Shown: positions 14,261 through 26,888, counted from the stretch's first letter. The stretch is DNA of 64,000 bases from Ailanthus altissimus (GCA_946807835.1 OX327710.1:19146501-19210500), one strand, 5' to 3'. Numbers and translations are program-made. Notes: generated by a model from the letters alone, not told the origin.

Positions 14261-15116
14261 TATTATATAAGGGTTGAAGTCAAAATATTTAGGTTTAGAA
14301 TTTGTCTTTGCATTCACTTTTTCATTGTTAGTTACCAAAGTCGATGATTTCAAAATCTCATGTTAAGAAGTAAGTTGGCAATAGCTTAACATATGGTAAA
14401 AGTACTAAATTCCTTTCACTTATTGATTGTAAGACCAAACTCCTCACAACGATAAAGTTAATATAACAAAAGAGGAAAGCTGGAATAATGGGTCCTCATC
14501 ATATATATTAGCGATCTTTTCTTCATACTTAGTACAATAGCGGCGCGTGGAATAATAATAATATGTGAAAAAAAATAAATAAATAAAGATTGGGTGTGGG
14601 GGGTGGAAGAACAAGAAAGGACGTAAGAACAAAAACTATAAAAAAGACAAGTGATGGAGCAATTGATTGAAACGAAGAAAAAGCAACCCAAGGCAAAGAA
14701 AAAAGAAAGCCGGTGGTGGGGAAGGAATTTATCATCCAAATTGTGAATGAAGTGATGATGATGAAGGTTATTATTAGGAAGAAGATCAAGTTCATGTACA
14801 TTTGATTTTGATTTTGATTTTGATGTTGATGATGATGATGGGTTCTACCAGCAAATGATATGGCTCTTGTTGTTGGTGTGAGAGAAATGGGGCACACGCA
14901 AACGCAAACGCCCTTCCTACACGCACAACTAGCCAACTGATTGTTTTAGCAATGCGCAAATGCATGAGATTGAGAAAAGAGATGGGTGTTTGATGTGTAA
15001 AGCACAAGACATGGTGTGTGCAATCAAAATGCATATAATCTTTATTTGTCAACTATAACACACTGTGCACTTATTAACTTGCAATGCATAGAAAAATATA
15101 TATCAATTAATAAACT
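14261..15116. other. Intergenic with simple repeats
   Basis: Contains a TTTTGAT run grading into GAT repeats at about 14801-14842. Several overlapping minus-strand frames at 14444-15052 translate into low-complexity His/Gln/Asn or hydrophobic stretches. They share no start context or domain, so I treat them as non-coding. Confidence 0.45.
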
Positions 15117-15346
15117 CTCTGATAAAATATTATTTTACTCTTTAATTTTATGAATATATATTAATTTAGTCTTCATTTATTTAATAGATACTAAATTAAT
15201 TTTGTAAGAATTTTGTAAGAATTTTTTATTTTTATTTTTAAACAATTATTATTTTCATCTCTACAATAACTAATATAGTATGCATTAGAAAAATAAAATT
15301 AAGTTCATATATTCATAAAATTAAGTACTAAAATAATATTTTCCCT
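15117..15346. mobile_element. MITE-like element with about 45-bp terminal inverted repeats
   Basis: The left end (AAAATATTATTTTA, then TTTAATTTTATGAATATAT) is matched on the other strand by the right end (AAAATATTATTTTAGTACTTA, then ATTTTATGAATATAT). The interior is AT-rich with no coding capacity. Confidence 0.6.
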
Positions 15347-16390
15347 AAACTTAATCGGTGTTGCTTTTGTACATGGCTATTCTTGTGTTGGTGAACAGAT
15401 GAGCATGCAAATACAATAATAAGCCACAAACAAATTGAATTAAAAAGAGGTAAAACCAAAAGCAAAGTTTCATAAGCCACGCAAACAGAACCTCAGCCTA
15501 AAAGCACTTTGGTGATGCCCTACATGATGGCTAGATCCCCTATTCCCAATCGCATTAAAAAGCAATGGCCCAGGAAACAAACATCATAAATCAGACGGTC
15601 GAGATCAACCCCATCAAAATTAAAAGACTCGCTGACTGGACTGACAACCCCTATGACAAGACCGGCACCATGCCTGACCCTGACTTTCAATGGACTTGTT
15701 TCTGCTTTCTGCTTTCTGCTTTCTGCTTCTTAGGGACAAAATGCCAAAGCATCGTCACCGCATATTGACATGGACGTATACTTCACGAGTTTTCGGGGCC
15801 CCCAACAATTCCCTTTCATTCATACTGTTGCTGCTGGCCTGATGCTCTTCTCTGATCACCACCGTTCATTTTGCAAGCATATGGCTTGTGATCATCACGT
15901 GATGGGGGGTTCTTGATCTTGGTCTTTAGATCTTTTTGGTGATGAAGATCGCACCTACCTCTTATGCTTACGAGGCATTTTATTTAACTCAAATTCTTAC
16001 AATTATGAGATCTTAAAAACTAAGAGCGCCGGTCTCCGGTCATCACCACCATCAAGCACCCAGTCACTCACTCAAAAAATAAAAGAAACAAAAGGCACCA
16101 CTTCAAGCGACTGACACGAGTCCATTTAGACCACAAAGGTTTCGTATCTCAGTGTCCAAACCCAGACTATTAGCCGACCAGACCAGAGCTAGAACCAGAA
16201 CCCCTGGTCTGTGGTTGGAGGTCTATGCTAAGCTAAACTAACCACGTGATTTGGTTAAGTTAACCTAATATTTGTCTGTGGTTGAGGTTAAGGTTGATTG
16301 TCTCCTCTTGACATCGTGATTGAAGTCACAAAGCTTAGTACTATATATTTGGGACAAGAATGATGAGCGTTTGATTGTTTAACCAGGAAA
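15347..16390. other. GC-richer non-coding island
   Basis: Clearly less AT-rich than its surroundings. It holds a TTTCTGC-type tandem repeat at about 15700-15729 and a short perfect stem (CAGACCAG with CTGGTCTG) near 16180-16220. A 67-codon frame at 15565-15768 runs into the simple repeat and has no family match. It could be promoter DNA of an undetected transcript or a decayed gene. Confidence 0.35.
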
Positions 16391-16662
16391 GGGATATTAA
16401 CACTATTTCCCCCTCAGGTTGGCACAAAATACACTTTAAAAGTAGTTTTGGTTTTAACTATATTTTCTCCCCTTTTTTAATTAAAAAGATAAAAATACCC
16501 TCATATTTTAAAGACAATTTAATTATTTATGTGACAAAAATATTATAATGAGAGTATTTCATATTTTTAATTAAGTAAAAAGCATGACAATATAAATTAA
16601 AATCAAAATCGCTGTCAAAATATAATTTGTGCCAATCTTATGAGTGATAGTGTTAATACCCC
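16391..16662. mobile_element. Non-autonomous DNA element with long terminal inverted repeats, 272 bp
   Basis: The left end reads GGGATATTAACACTAT and then TTGGCACAAA. The right end read on the other strand gives GGGGTATTAACACTAT and then TTGGCACAAA. About 40 bp of each end pair well and the interior carries no open frame. No convincing target-site duplication could be read, so the superfamily is left open. Confidence 0.75.
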
Positions 16663-16807
16663 AACTAATAAGATGTGTGCATAGTTATATATATATATAT
16701 AAATAATTACATAATTAATTATTTATTATTTACTTTTCTAACTTATTTTTTAATGTCAAGATTTTGATCATGACAAGTTTGCTACTGCCTTTTTTTAGTA
16801 GTATATT

Positions 16808-17365
16808 ATTAGAAAGATGATATTTTTATCTCAATAATTTGATTTAATTTTTAATTTTATTTTATGAATTTTTAAAAAAAATTAATTTTACCATAATTCG
16901 TTAATAGATTTTTGTTAATTTTCATAATAATAAATAAAATTGGAACGCGGTACAAAAATTGAAAGTAAACTAATAGACTAAGACGCATGTCCATTATCGA
17001 TTAACCATTAATAAAAGGTAAAATTATATTTTATTTAAAAAGTTGCAATTAAAAAAGATAGGTGAGAGAGAAATGAAGATTTATTTTATTTATACAATAA
17101 TTAAAATTAAAATATTTTATTTAATTATATTATATTATATTAAATGAATGAATGAAAATATACCACGTGTTTAAAATTAAATTGAATAAGGATTATTCTA
17201 TGATGATCTAATCTTATCAGCTCATGAATGTAAAAATATTATTGTACAAAAAAATTAATTTTTTATTAAAATTAAACCTTGTTAATGAATTGGGGTAAAA
17301 TTAATATTTTAAAATTTTGTAGGATAAAACTAATAATTATACCAAACTTGGAGACAATAACTTCT
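16808..17365. mobile_element. Possible degenerate inverted-repeat element
   Basis: Blocks near 16870-16915 (ATTAATTTTACCATAATTCG) reappear inverted near 17270-17310 (ATTAATTTTACCCCAATTCA on the other strand), with looser similarity further out. The boundaries are uncertain. Confidence 0.3.
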
Positions 17366-18989
17366 TTTTCCACTATTATTATTACTTTATTTACACATTA
17401 ATTGTTTTTTAATTATTAATTCTCGTGGCTTTTTTATGGTCCTGCTTAAATCAAAATTGTTGTAAATGCCGTCAAATATTAAATTTAAATAAGTTCGTGT
17501 TTACTTTCAATTATTTGAAAAAAAAAAAAATTGTCCTAACTTTTTGCATTAAAAGCAGGTAATTACTTTGATCACCGAATAATCCTAAATATTGTAATTA
17601 AATAATTCTAGTATAAAAATTATTCAATTCGTAAATGGCAAAAGGATATTTTTTTGTTTAAAAAAAAAGCATTTATGTGACAATGATATCCTTATATACT
17701 AAAAATACATGTTTCTTGTTGTTTTATATACGTTTCAATTGCAATCTCAGTTGCTAGGGCTAAAAATGTGTTAGTATAATGAAATTAACATTTTCCATTT
17801 TATTCAATAAACAAAAAAAAAAAAAAAAACCCACCAATGACAAGTACTTTAGTTGTGTTGACCAAAAAAATTAAGAAAAGACCAATGTTAGGTAACCATT
17901 TACGTGGTTGTTTATAGATGGTTCAATTTTCACCGACCAAAAATTGATACTCAAAATCTTTGAATTGTAAACCATATCAAATAAAATAAAAAAACAAAAA
18001 ACAAAAGGGCAATTGTTCCCTATCTAAGAGAACAGAAGAATGTTGCTATTTCAATAGTTTATTTCAATGGAATTTTCCCCCCATCGTTCAAAGACATGCA
18101 CAAACATCAAACATCGTTCTCACAAAGACATTGATTATTGTAACTATTGGACAATGTATGATTGTTACATGTGAGAAAACTAGAACCCTTGCCCCATGGT
18201 TTTTTTTTTTTTTTTGAAAATTCTTACCAAATTTCATGCTTATCGAGCCAACAAATACACGTTGTGGAAAATAATTGGATTAATCAAACATCAATCTCAA
18301 GGAAAAACACACATTTCAAAATTCTTGATTTAGTTTCCACACGTGGGGGTGAAAGATTTGTCTAAAACGGGTTTGATAAGTAATTCATTAATTGAAAGTA
18401 AATAAACAATAATTTAAGAGAATAGAGAAAAAAAAAATATTATGTGTTAGTTAGCTTGGCTTAATCAATGTTTCTATCTTTTAATTCGTGGTAAATAAAT
18501 CCGACATGTTAAATCGCAGTAGTTCTATTTGTTAAAATTATCAAAAATCAACTAACATTGATTATTTTTTTCCCTCTTACCAACTAACGTTGATTTGTTT
18601 GTATCAGTTTTGTTGATTAATATATACATATTTTAAAATATTATTTTTTATGGATATACATGTTACAACACTTTGTATAAATTATGTCATAATTTTTTTA
18701 ATTTATAAATATTATGTTTCAATTATAAATCACAACTCAATTCAAAAAAAAAAAAAAGAAAATAGATGCAAATATGTCATAAACTTCTTTATAGTTAATT
18801 AAAGTTTCTTATATGGGCAACATTTATAATTTTATTTATATGATAAACAAAGTAAAGAGTTATTAAATATTTAAAAATAAATAAATAAATAACGAGACAT
18901 TAAACTAAACACGCAAGGACATAATGGTCATTAAAGTTCAGTTTGTTTGGTGAGCCAGTAACAAGAATATTACACGTGTATAAAATTCC
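17366..18989. other. Intergenic, no gene seen
   Basis: AT-rich with A and T runs. The frame at 18162-18365 crosses a T run and has no domain. Confidence 0.45.
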
Positions 18990-19340
18990 CGTAAATTTTT
19001 GGAGATCGGACGATTCCATTTCCCCGCGATTCAAGTTGACTATAGAAGGGTTCCTTTAAGCTGTTGTGATCAGAAAGTATACGTGTCAGGATCTGTCCCG
19101 CATCGGGGCAGATCTGGAGATGATCAAAGGATCCAACGGCCGAGAATCAGTGGATCAGGGTTGTTATGGGAAGTGCATGTTTTTATTGCACGAGCCGAAG
19201 AAGCTTGGCAGTTGGCCCTGCAAACAAGGATTGTGTTTGTGCATATCATCTCATCTCTCTCCCTCTCTCTTTCTCTCACTTCACTTCTTTTTCTATCAAT
19301 TTCTTTCTCCCTCTTCTATAAAAACAAGAATTAAATAAAT
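18990..19340. other. GC-richer island followed by CT-rich tract and TATA-like motif
   Basis: About 19000-19240 is GC-rich and carries GGATCCAACGGCCGAGAA, a type of block often met in plant promoters. It is followed by a CT-rich stretch (19250-19318) and CTATAAAAAC at about 19316-19325. Two overlapping plus-strand frames give unrelated proteins with no family features. It looks like promoter or leader DNA without a recognisable downstream coding sequence. Confidence 0.35.
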
Positions 19341-19356
19341 AAATAAATAAAATAAA
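19331..19356. repeat. AAAT tetranucleotide microsatellite
   Basis: About five to six consecutive TAAA/AAAT units directly after the CT-rich tract. Confidence 0.8.
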
Positions 19357-21267
19357 AACAAATCACAATTTCAAATCCCATCCATCCATCATTTTCTTGA
19401 CCACATTGAAAGCTGCCGTGTTTTTAATCAGTTTTTTTTTTTTTTTTATGGAAATACTATATTATAGTATTTATTTTGTTTACAAAATTTTAATTTTTTT
19501 TAATTTTTGTTCAAAAAGACATTTAACTCCTAACGTTTAAAAAAAATGATATATAGATTTTAATTGATAAAAGATCTCATCGATATTTTTGTAGAAAACA
19601 GTTTATGTTTATTTTAATTTAAAAAAATCTAAATCCCTAATTTAAAAAAAAGGACACATAAACAATTTTTATCATTAAAATAAACAAAAAAAATATTATT
19701 TAACAAAAATATTGAATTTTTTTTTGAAAACATAGAAATCTCATATTTATTCTCAAAATTGTTAAGAGTACAAACGTCTTTTTTTTTCTTCCAATTTTTA
19801 ATTTTTTTTAATCTTAATAAACAAATTTGACATGAATAATAAAAATAATAATGTGTATACAAAAGATTTTGTATAATTGTAATTTTATTATACTCAAAAG
19901 CAAGAATTAGACTTGAAATTATAGGGGGTTAAATTGTCACAAATAAAAAAGTATGTAAGTTTAAGTATATATTTTATGTGATTAAAGTGTTAATGTTTTA
20001 AATTTATAGAGATTAAAGTGTGTAAATCTATATTTTTAAGAGTTTAAATTATTTTTTTATATATATTGAAAAAAAAGGGTCCTAGGGCTAAACATGTGTT
20101 CGCCACTGATTATATTTTGACTTAAATATAATTTTATTATATTAAAATTATACTTCTCAAATAACATTTTAGTATTTTTTTTAATCCTAAGTGATACGTA
20201 AAATATTTATTCAATAATTAATTTTTTTAACTTAAAAAATATCCATAATATTATTTTATTATTCAATATATGAGATTTATAATTAAATAATTAATATATA
20301 ACTATATTTTATTAATTAATACCGCTAGTTTCTTGATTGTAACTTAAATAGTTGTGAATATGTTTTACGTTTGCGATCATCTAAATTTGTAAATTTGAAT
20401 AAAAATATGATTATAAAAATTAAAATTTTCATTTGTATCCAAAGTTTTTATTTAAAAAACTAATATTATTAAAGAAAAAAAATTAAAATGTTAATCAAAA
20501 TAGGTGATATATAATGTCGAAATAGATGGGATGCATTTATAAAAAATAAAATAAAATAACCAAACTTCAAGATCACGAAAGTAAGATTCATAAGACGTTA
20601 TGAAAGCAATTGTCAAAGATAATTAATCAATCAACCCCTCGTGGGCATATTTTTAATTTAGTTAAGGCTCCCTCAAATGTATCTCATTATCTTAATTAAC
20701 ATGAAAAAGTCACGACTTAAGTTACTTAAACGTATAATAGTATACGTATGTATGTAGCATAAACAAATATCTAATTGTTGATGGTAATTAGTTTCAAATT
20801 GATATTTTTTTAAATAAAAAAGAAGATGTCGAAAATTCAACAAATATTTACAAGAAAATCAGCCATGCAAGCAAAATAAAAAAAATATCATAATTGCTTT
20901 TACTTTTATATCATTTTAGAAAAGAAAACCTCTATTGTTTTCTTTCCTAAATTAATAATAATAATGATAATAATTTAGAAAGAGGTCTGTTAATGGAAAT
21001 CAGAAAGAAAAAAAAATGAAATTACCAAATACCTATACTTCATCCAAAATTTTGGAGAAACTTTCATAGAAGTTTGACTAAAGTATGGCATCTTTAAAAA
21101 AAAATGGAGACAAGGCCACTATCTTAAAATTTATGAAAAATTACTAATAAAAAACACCCAAAGTAAGAGTCATAATATATTAACTATGTAATTATATGTA
21201 TTAATATTTTACTAAATTTTTTGAAGTTATACGAAAAACTTTTAAAAATGAGATTATATAAAATAAT
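19357..21267. other. Intergenic, no gene seen
   Basis: Very AT-rich. The minus-strand frame at 19629-19862 is Lys/Phe/Asn-rich and considered chance. Confidence 0.5.
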
Positions 21268-21428
21268 AATAATGTTACACATTTTAATTTTAAATTTTAA
21301 ATGAAGTGTCAAGTAATTATTTAGTGATTAAATTTTATAATTATTTATTATATTATTTTTTTATTTAATAATTATTTAATAATTTATTTAAAATTTAAAA
21401 TATAATTTAAAAAGTATAAAATTATTCA
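21268..21428. mobile_element. MITE-like element
   Basis: The start (AATAATGTTACACATTTTAA) pairs loosely with the end (AAAAGTATAAAATTATTC). The interior has mirrored ATTATTTA blocks like those in the 12957-13206 element. Confidence 0.4.
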
Positions 21429-22114
21429 TAAAATAAAAAAGAAAATGCCTTGGTTTTGTATACTAATAAAAGCTTAAAGCAATTACTGTCTTTAAAGTTA
21501 AACCTAAACTAAACTACCTTTAATTAACAAGTACAAAATTATCTCATTATCTTCTTTCTTTATCATCCATTTGTCATTTTTCCATCACTCTCTCTTTTTC
21601 AAAGACAAAACTATAATGGGAGATGTTTGGGGCAATGTGCTAATAGGATGTAGCATAGCAAACAGAGCAAAGCAAGGTTTTGGTTTGTTTCCTGGTCTCT
21701 GTCTTGGTATTTAAATTATAATAACAATGAAAAGGGGAATGACAAAATACAAATACAAAGTATTACATTTTTTTCTATTTGAGAAAGAAAAAAAAAAGAA
21801 AGAAGAGTCAGCAACAACAGCATGCTTTGCTTCTTGAATTAACCAACCTAACGTTTGTTGTTATTTAGACACACTCTCTTTCGGTTGCGTGTGTGTTATG
21901 CTTATGCTCCTAGCTAGCTAGCTAATACGTTACTATATTTTCCTGTTTTTGGGTTCTTGAGTTTTAAAGGGAATCTCTCAATCTCTTTGGTTTTCATTTT
22001 TTTTAAAATCTTTTTGTATTTTTTTCCTTTTCTTAAATCTATAACTATGGCCACAAACAAGCTCTCTCTCATTAGCTATATAATCTAGTTTCTGTTATAC
22101 AACAACAAGGTCTC

Positions 22115-22121
22115 TATAAAA
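22115..22121 (+). promoter_or_regulatory. TATA box of the Aux/IAA gene
   Basis: A TATAAAA motif lies about 30-35 bp before the leader region, which starts near 22145 with a GA repeat. The coding start is about 600 bp further on. The leader has several upstream ATGs. A possible leader intron at about 22539-22643 (AAG/GTATAT to TTCTACCAG) would remove some of them. Confidence 0.55.
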
Positions 22122-22148
22122 AGCAAAAATAATCCCACTAGGCGTGCA

Positions 22149-22171
22149 CAGAGAGAGAGAGAGAGAGAGAA
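22149..22171. repeat. GA dinucleotide run in the leader
   Basis: About ten GA units just after the TATA motif. GA/CT runs in leaders are common in plant genes. Confidence 0.85.
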
Positions 22172-22725
22172 AAAAAAAAGAGCTTGTGTAGTATAGATAT
22201 TAGATAACGAGCTAGCTAGCCACCCTTATTATTGTTGTAACTTCTTTTTCTCTCTTATATTTCTTTGCTAAAGTGTTGTTAAGTCTTATTTTTGGGTTTT
22301 ACTTTCTGTCTTGTGGGGTTTGTGTTGGGTTAAAAGGTCTTTTATGGGTTGAGGTTTTAAGAGTTTTATAGTAGTTTTGAGCTTGGGTTTGTGTTATTTG
22401 CTTTGGTAGTGAAGATCTTGCATGTTTCTCCCCTTTTTTCCTATCTGGGTTTTTTCATTTTGAGGCTTAAAAACTTGTTTTTCATGATATCAAGATGCGG
22501 GTCTTCTTGGTTTTGTGCTCAGGTTAAGCATTTGTAAGGTATATACATTTTTATGCATGATTCAAAGTCAAAGAGTTTTTCGTTCTAGTTAGTTGTTTTG
22601 ATGTTGAAGCTTCTAACTTTTAGCCACTCTCATTTTCTACCAGGTTCTTGATAATCTTTTGGCCTTGAAATTAGAAGAAAAGTTTGATCTTTTATCATCA
22701 GTCTATTACTTCTGAATCTGTTCCC

Positions 22726-25183
22726 ATGGACGGTAGTTCAAAAATTGGCGAGGCTGGTCCTCAGCTCCTTGATTTGATTCCGAAAGAAAGAGAGTGGCTT
22801 GTGACGAGAGCTGCAGCTCAAGGTTCCTCAGAGGAGAAGAAGCTTGAGCTTAGGCTTGGTCCTCCTGGTGAAGATAGCTGGTCTCACAAAAATACCTCGA
22901 AGAGCAACAACTATAGAGAAAGAGATGATCATCAGTCTCGTCTTCTTTCCCTTGGCTACTTCTCATCTTCCATTGGGAACAACCAGAACAACAGCAATGG
23001 CTTTCCATTTCTTCATCAGTTTCCCTCACCTAAACCAACAGCTGCAGTAGCTACTACCCAACAAAGCTTGCCGGTTATGGCAAGGGAATCTTCGCAGCCC
23101 TGTTGCACTAAAGTTGTAGACTTGCAGTCTGCTGCAGAAAAGAAGGCTCCTGCAAAAAATACAGCTGTTCCCAACAGCTCTCAGAAAAGGTGCTTCAGCT
23201 TTTCACTCCCCATCTCTCTCTCTCTTCACAAATTTTAATCTTTGTTTTGTTTTTTTTGGCAGGATATTCACTCAGTCGCATTGTTATGTGTTTGTTTGTG
23301 TGGTCCTTGCATACTTGTTTCAGTTCCTCTGTATCTTTCTCTCTTGTTACGTCTTTTCAGTGCAGTGTTGAACTTTTTTTTTTGCCATGTTTTTTAATTT
23401 TCACCACTTAGTTTCATGATGACTGATATTAGCTTGTTTAGGTAATCAATACTTTAGTTTATCTCTCACCATTTTTATGTATAGTCTTGGCCTTTTAAGT
23501 TAATATCATCTTAATATTCACTTTCTATTGCAGTCTAAATCTTATCTCTGATGTTATCATCTATTTATTATTGACCACTTGTACTATTTTCTTATAATTT
23601 TCTTATTATATGGATTTTGTTGCTTCTGAAAAATCATTTTTTTGGGTAATCTTTGGTGTCTTATTCTTACTTGATGGCTTCTTGAAAACAGAACTGCTCC
23701 TGCTCCAGTGGTGGGTTGGCCTCCAGTTCGTTCATTCAGGAAGAACCTTGCAACCACCAGTGCTTCAAAACAAGCTACTGAGTCTCCAAATGGGGTCCCA
23801 GCAAACAAGGCCATTAATGAGAAACCAGCTGAGCCTAGTAGGAAAAGCCTCTTTGTGAAGATAAACATGGATGGTGTCCCTATTGGAAGGAAAGTGGATC
23901 TTAATGCTTATGATAGCTATGAAAAACTCTCAACTGCTGTTGATGAGCTCTTCAGAGGCCTCCTTGCAGGTTTATTTACATAAATATTTTATTTTATTAA
24001 ATTTTACCGATGTGGTCAATTTTGGTTTTTAGTTTTGCAATCTTGTGGTCAATTCCTATTTTTTTGGTCCAATTTACTTTTACTGCATATAATTGAGAAA
24101 GAGAGGAGCAATAATAGAGTTTCTAGCTTTGGCAACTATGCTAAATTTTAAATTATCTTATGATGTGATGGTAGTGTCATTAGTATATAGCATACCATTG
24201 GAATGTGATAGCCTTGCCATAGTACTAATCATTTAACGGGTCTATCCATTATTAAATTTCACTCTCGAGTAATATTAAGGGTAGTCTATTCAAATTGCTT
24301 ACATTAAGACTAGAACTTTGGACTATTAGTTTGTTCTTTAGCAGAGTCTCGTTTTTAACCTATGTTAATGGCTTTGTACAGGGATGTGATTATCTTATCT
24401 GATTTTGTTTTCTCGTTTTGCTGTACTTTGTTTAGCTCAAAGAGATTCCTGTGCTGGTGCAACAGTGAACAAGCAAGAGGAAGAGAAAGCGATTACTGGT
24501 GTTTTGGATGGAAGTGGGGAATATACGCTTGTTTATGAGGATAATGAAGAAGACAGGATGCTTGTTGGGGATGTCCCATGGCAGTAAGCATCTCTCTATT
24601 TTTTTTTGCTATGGATCTGATGCATTTTTTAAATTATTCTATCTTATATTATATTCTCCCACTCTCGGTGATTTAGCTTATAATAGAACAGTAATTTGTT
24701 GTTTAGTCTGTCCTGAAAAACAGTAAATATTTTTAAATGTATTATCTATGATTCCCTCTTTTTACTCAAAATGTTTTGTTTCTCTTGTGTGCATTTCCCT
24801 CCCTTAATCCAATGCGAAAACTCAGGGCACTTTTCACACAAAATATGCTAAAAACCAAGTATTGTAGCTGTTGCATTTGGCACTTTGCTGGTGTTTTCAT
24901 GCAGTGTAGTGTTTTAATATCAGTGTGATTGACTACTTCAGCTTCTTGTTAATTTGGTTTTATATTATGGAATTTTGCAGCATGTTTGTATCAACAGTGA
25001 AGAGGTTGCGCGTGTTGAAGAGCTCTGAAGTTTCTGCATTAAGCCGTGAGTGTACTTTAGTAATTATTTCATTGAGAAACCAAACTAAACTTGAAGAGCT
25101 CTCAATCAACTTTCCTATCTCTAATGGCGAATTTTTATCATTTTCTAGTTGGAAGCAGCAAGCAGGACAAGATAATGGCTTGA
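22726..25183 (+). CDS. IAA26: Aux/IAA transcriptional repressor, IAA26/IAA18 type
   Basis: Nuclear repressor that binds ARF transcription factors and is degraded through TIR1/AFB when auxin is present. Exons: 22726-23189, 23692-23969, 24436-24583, 24981-25045, 25149-25183, all GT-AG, giving 329 aa. Domain I contains the EAR repressor motif LELRL at residues 40-44 (TOPLESS recruitment). Domain II is the intact degron core VVGWPPVR at 161-168. The PB1 domain (III/IV) begins near Leu208, with the basic Lys211 in FVKIN and the acidic DNEED cluster at 283-287 before VGDVPW. The ending (LGSSKQDKIMA) resembles the Arabidopsis IAA26/IAA18 ending. The middle linker is longer than in Arabidopsis IAA26 (about 270 aa). 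The start is the first ATG in the frame. Every functional motif is intact. Assignment to IAA26 rather than IAA18 is by similarity from memory. Confidence 0.93.
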
Positions 25184-25800
25184 CTCTGCATTGAGATCAT
25201 GCATGAAGAGAGACAAAAGAGTTTTTTCTGTGAAGATTGTTCCCTCTAAAGTTTGATGGAGACTTGATTTGTGTTTGTCATTTTGACATTTTGCTTCTCC
25301 ATTTTGTATGGACTTGTTGCATTCTCTGTAAATATAATATGTAACCTTATCTTATTGTGTAATTTTTAACCTCTTCCTGCGGTTTCATATTTGCTACTTC
25401 TACTTCAATGCCATCTTGGGACAAAGCTTAATATCAAGTATTTTGAGCTTAATGTATAATTTCTCGTGTATTTTCACTGATGATCAAGCTAAAGTTGCAG
25501 CCTCCATACTTTAAGTACTTGGGCTAATAAAACGGCTCCTCTACATTACAGAGGTTGTAATGATACAACTATTAAGTATTTTTTGTTACATTTTACAAAG
25601 TTTTCATTGACTTTCTCAGGTTTAACCAACAATGTGGGAAGCCTAAACCTAAACCTAGCAAGTGTGACAAAAGATTTAATGGTCATATACTTAACTTGTT
25701 CCCAATAAAATGGACTGTGCTTGTGAGTCTAATGATTTTGTTTGAAACATTTACAGTGGCCATATGAGCTGTTTAGTTCACAAAGAATAATGGGTTGTAA

Positions 25801-26463
25801 AGCTCTTGCTCTTTTTCTTTTTGAGATTCCGTGAAAACCACTGCTGTTTAGTACACTATTCAAAGGGTTCTTTTGGCTTTGGGTGGGAATAAAAGGAATT
25901 GAAGTGGGAAAAAGTTATGGCCATGCCTTTCAGAAGGGTCAAATCAAAACATCCTCAGCAGCCTCTTGATGTTAATATCACTGGACCTCAACATCATCTC
26001 TTTGCTCACACAACTATAAATTCTATATTTCAGGTAATAAAAATCTTAGCACTCTAATGAAGTTTCATCTAATTCCTGATGAGCATCAAGGCTAATCGTA
26101 TGGACTGGATTTGTTTGGTTAACGGGGTGCAGCTCTTGCTCTTTTTCTTTTTGAGATTCCATGAAAACCACTGCTGTTAAGTACACTATTCAAAGGGTTC
26201 TTTTGGCTTTGGGTGGGGATAAAAGGAATTGAAGTGTGAAAAAGTTATGGCCTTGCCTTTCAGAAGGGTCAAATCAAAACATCCTCCTCAGCAGCCTCTT
26301 GATGTTAATATCACTGGACCTCAACACCATCTCTTTGCTCACACAACTATAAATTCTATATTTCAGGTAATAAAAATCTTAGCACTCTAATGAAGTTTCA
26401 TCTAATTCCTGATGAGCATCAAGGCTAATCGTATGGACTGGATTTGTTTGGTTAATGGGGTGC
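25801..26463. repeat. 330-bp tandem duplication downstream of the Aux/IAA gene
   Basis: Copy 1 (25801-26130) and copy 2 (26131-26463) are directly adjacent and nearly identical. There are a handful of substitutions, and a 3-bp CTC insertion in copy 2. Copy 1 holds a 44-codon frame (25923-26057, starting MPFRRVKSKHPQQP) whose ATG is TTG in copy 2. No family is recognised. The high identity suggests a recent duplication. Confidence 0.92.
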
Positions 26464-26888
26464 ATGATGGTGAGGCACAGTGGAAAAGTTTTAAATTGGG
26501 TCAAAGTTGAAAGGGAATAGAAACTAGAAAAAGAGACGTTGAGGGAGAATTGAAGGGTCTTTATCAATGGAGAGCTGCCTAACTTTGGGGACGAAAAATA
26601 AGACTGGTCTTAATTTCATTGAACGAATTTTTGGGTGTTTAACACTTAGGAGGTGGGGGCTTGATTTTTGTTCATTGCCCTTTTTCATTTTCGACCTTTC
26701 ACATTATAAACAAAACTAACTAAGAGGCTTTTTAAGGATATAATTTGTGACGCCTAGCATTATTCTAATATTTAATATCTTGAAAGGTCTACTCACAACA
26801 TGATATCCAATCTTCAATAAATTGAACCTTATAACTAAATTGACAGATGTAGGATAACAAAATGCAACCCAACAAATTCTTATCAAAC
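26464..26888. other. Intergenic, no gene seen
   Basis: No coding or repeat feature stands out. Confidence 0.45.

Noticed and set aside
14444..15052. Four overlapping minus-strand frames, one with His/Gln/Asn repeats
   Set aside because: They overlap in different frames, are driven by simple repeats and show no domain, conserved peptide motif (CLE, CEP, IDA, DVL) or splice structure.
22684..22725. Extension of the Aux/IAA protein upstream of the chosen ATG
   Set aside because: The open frame continues upstream but has no ATG there. MDGSSKIGEAGPQLLDLIP aligns with the family start.
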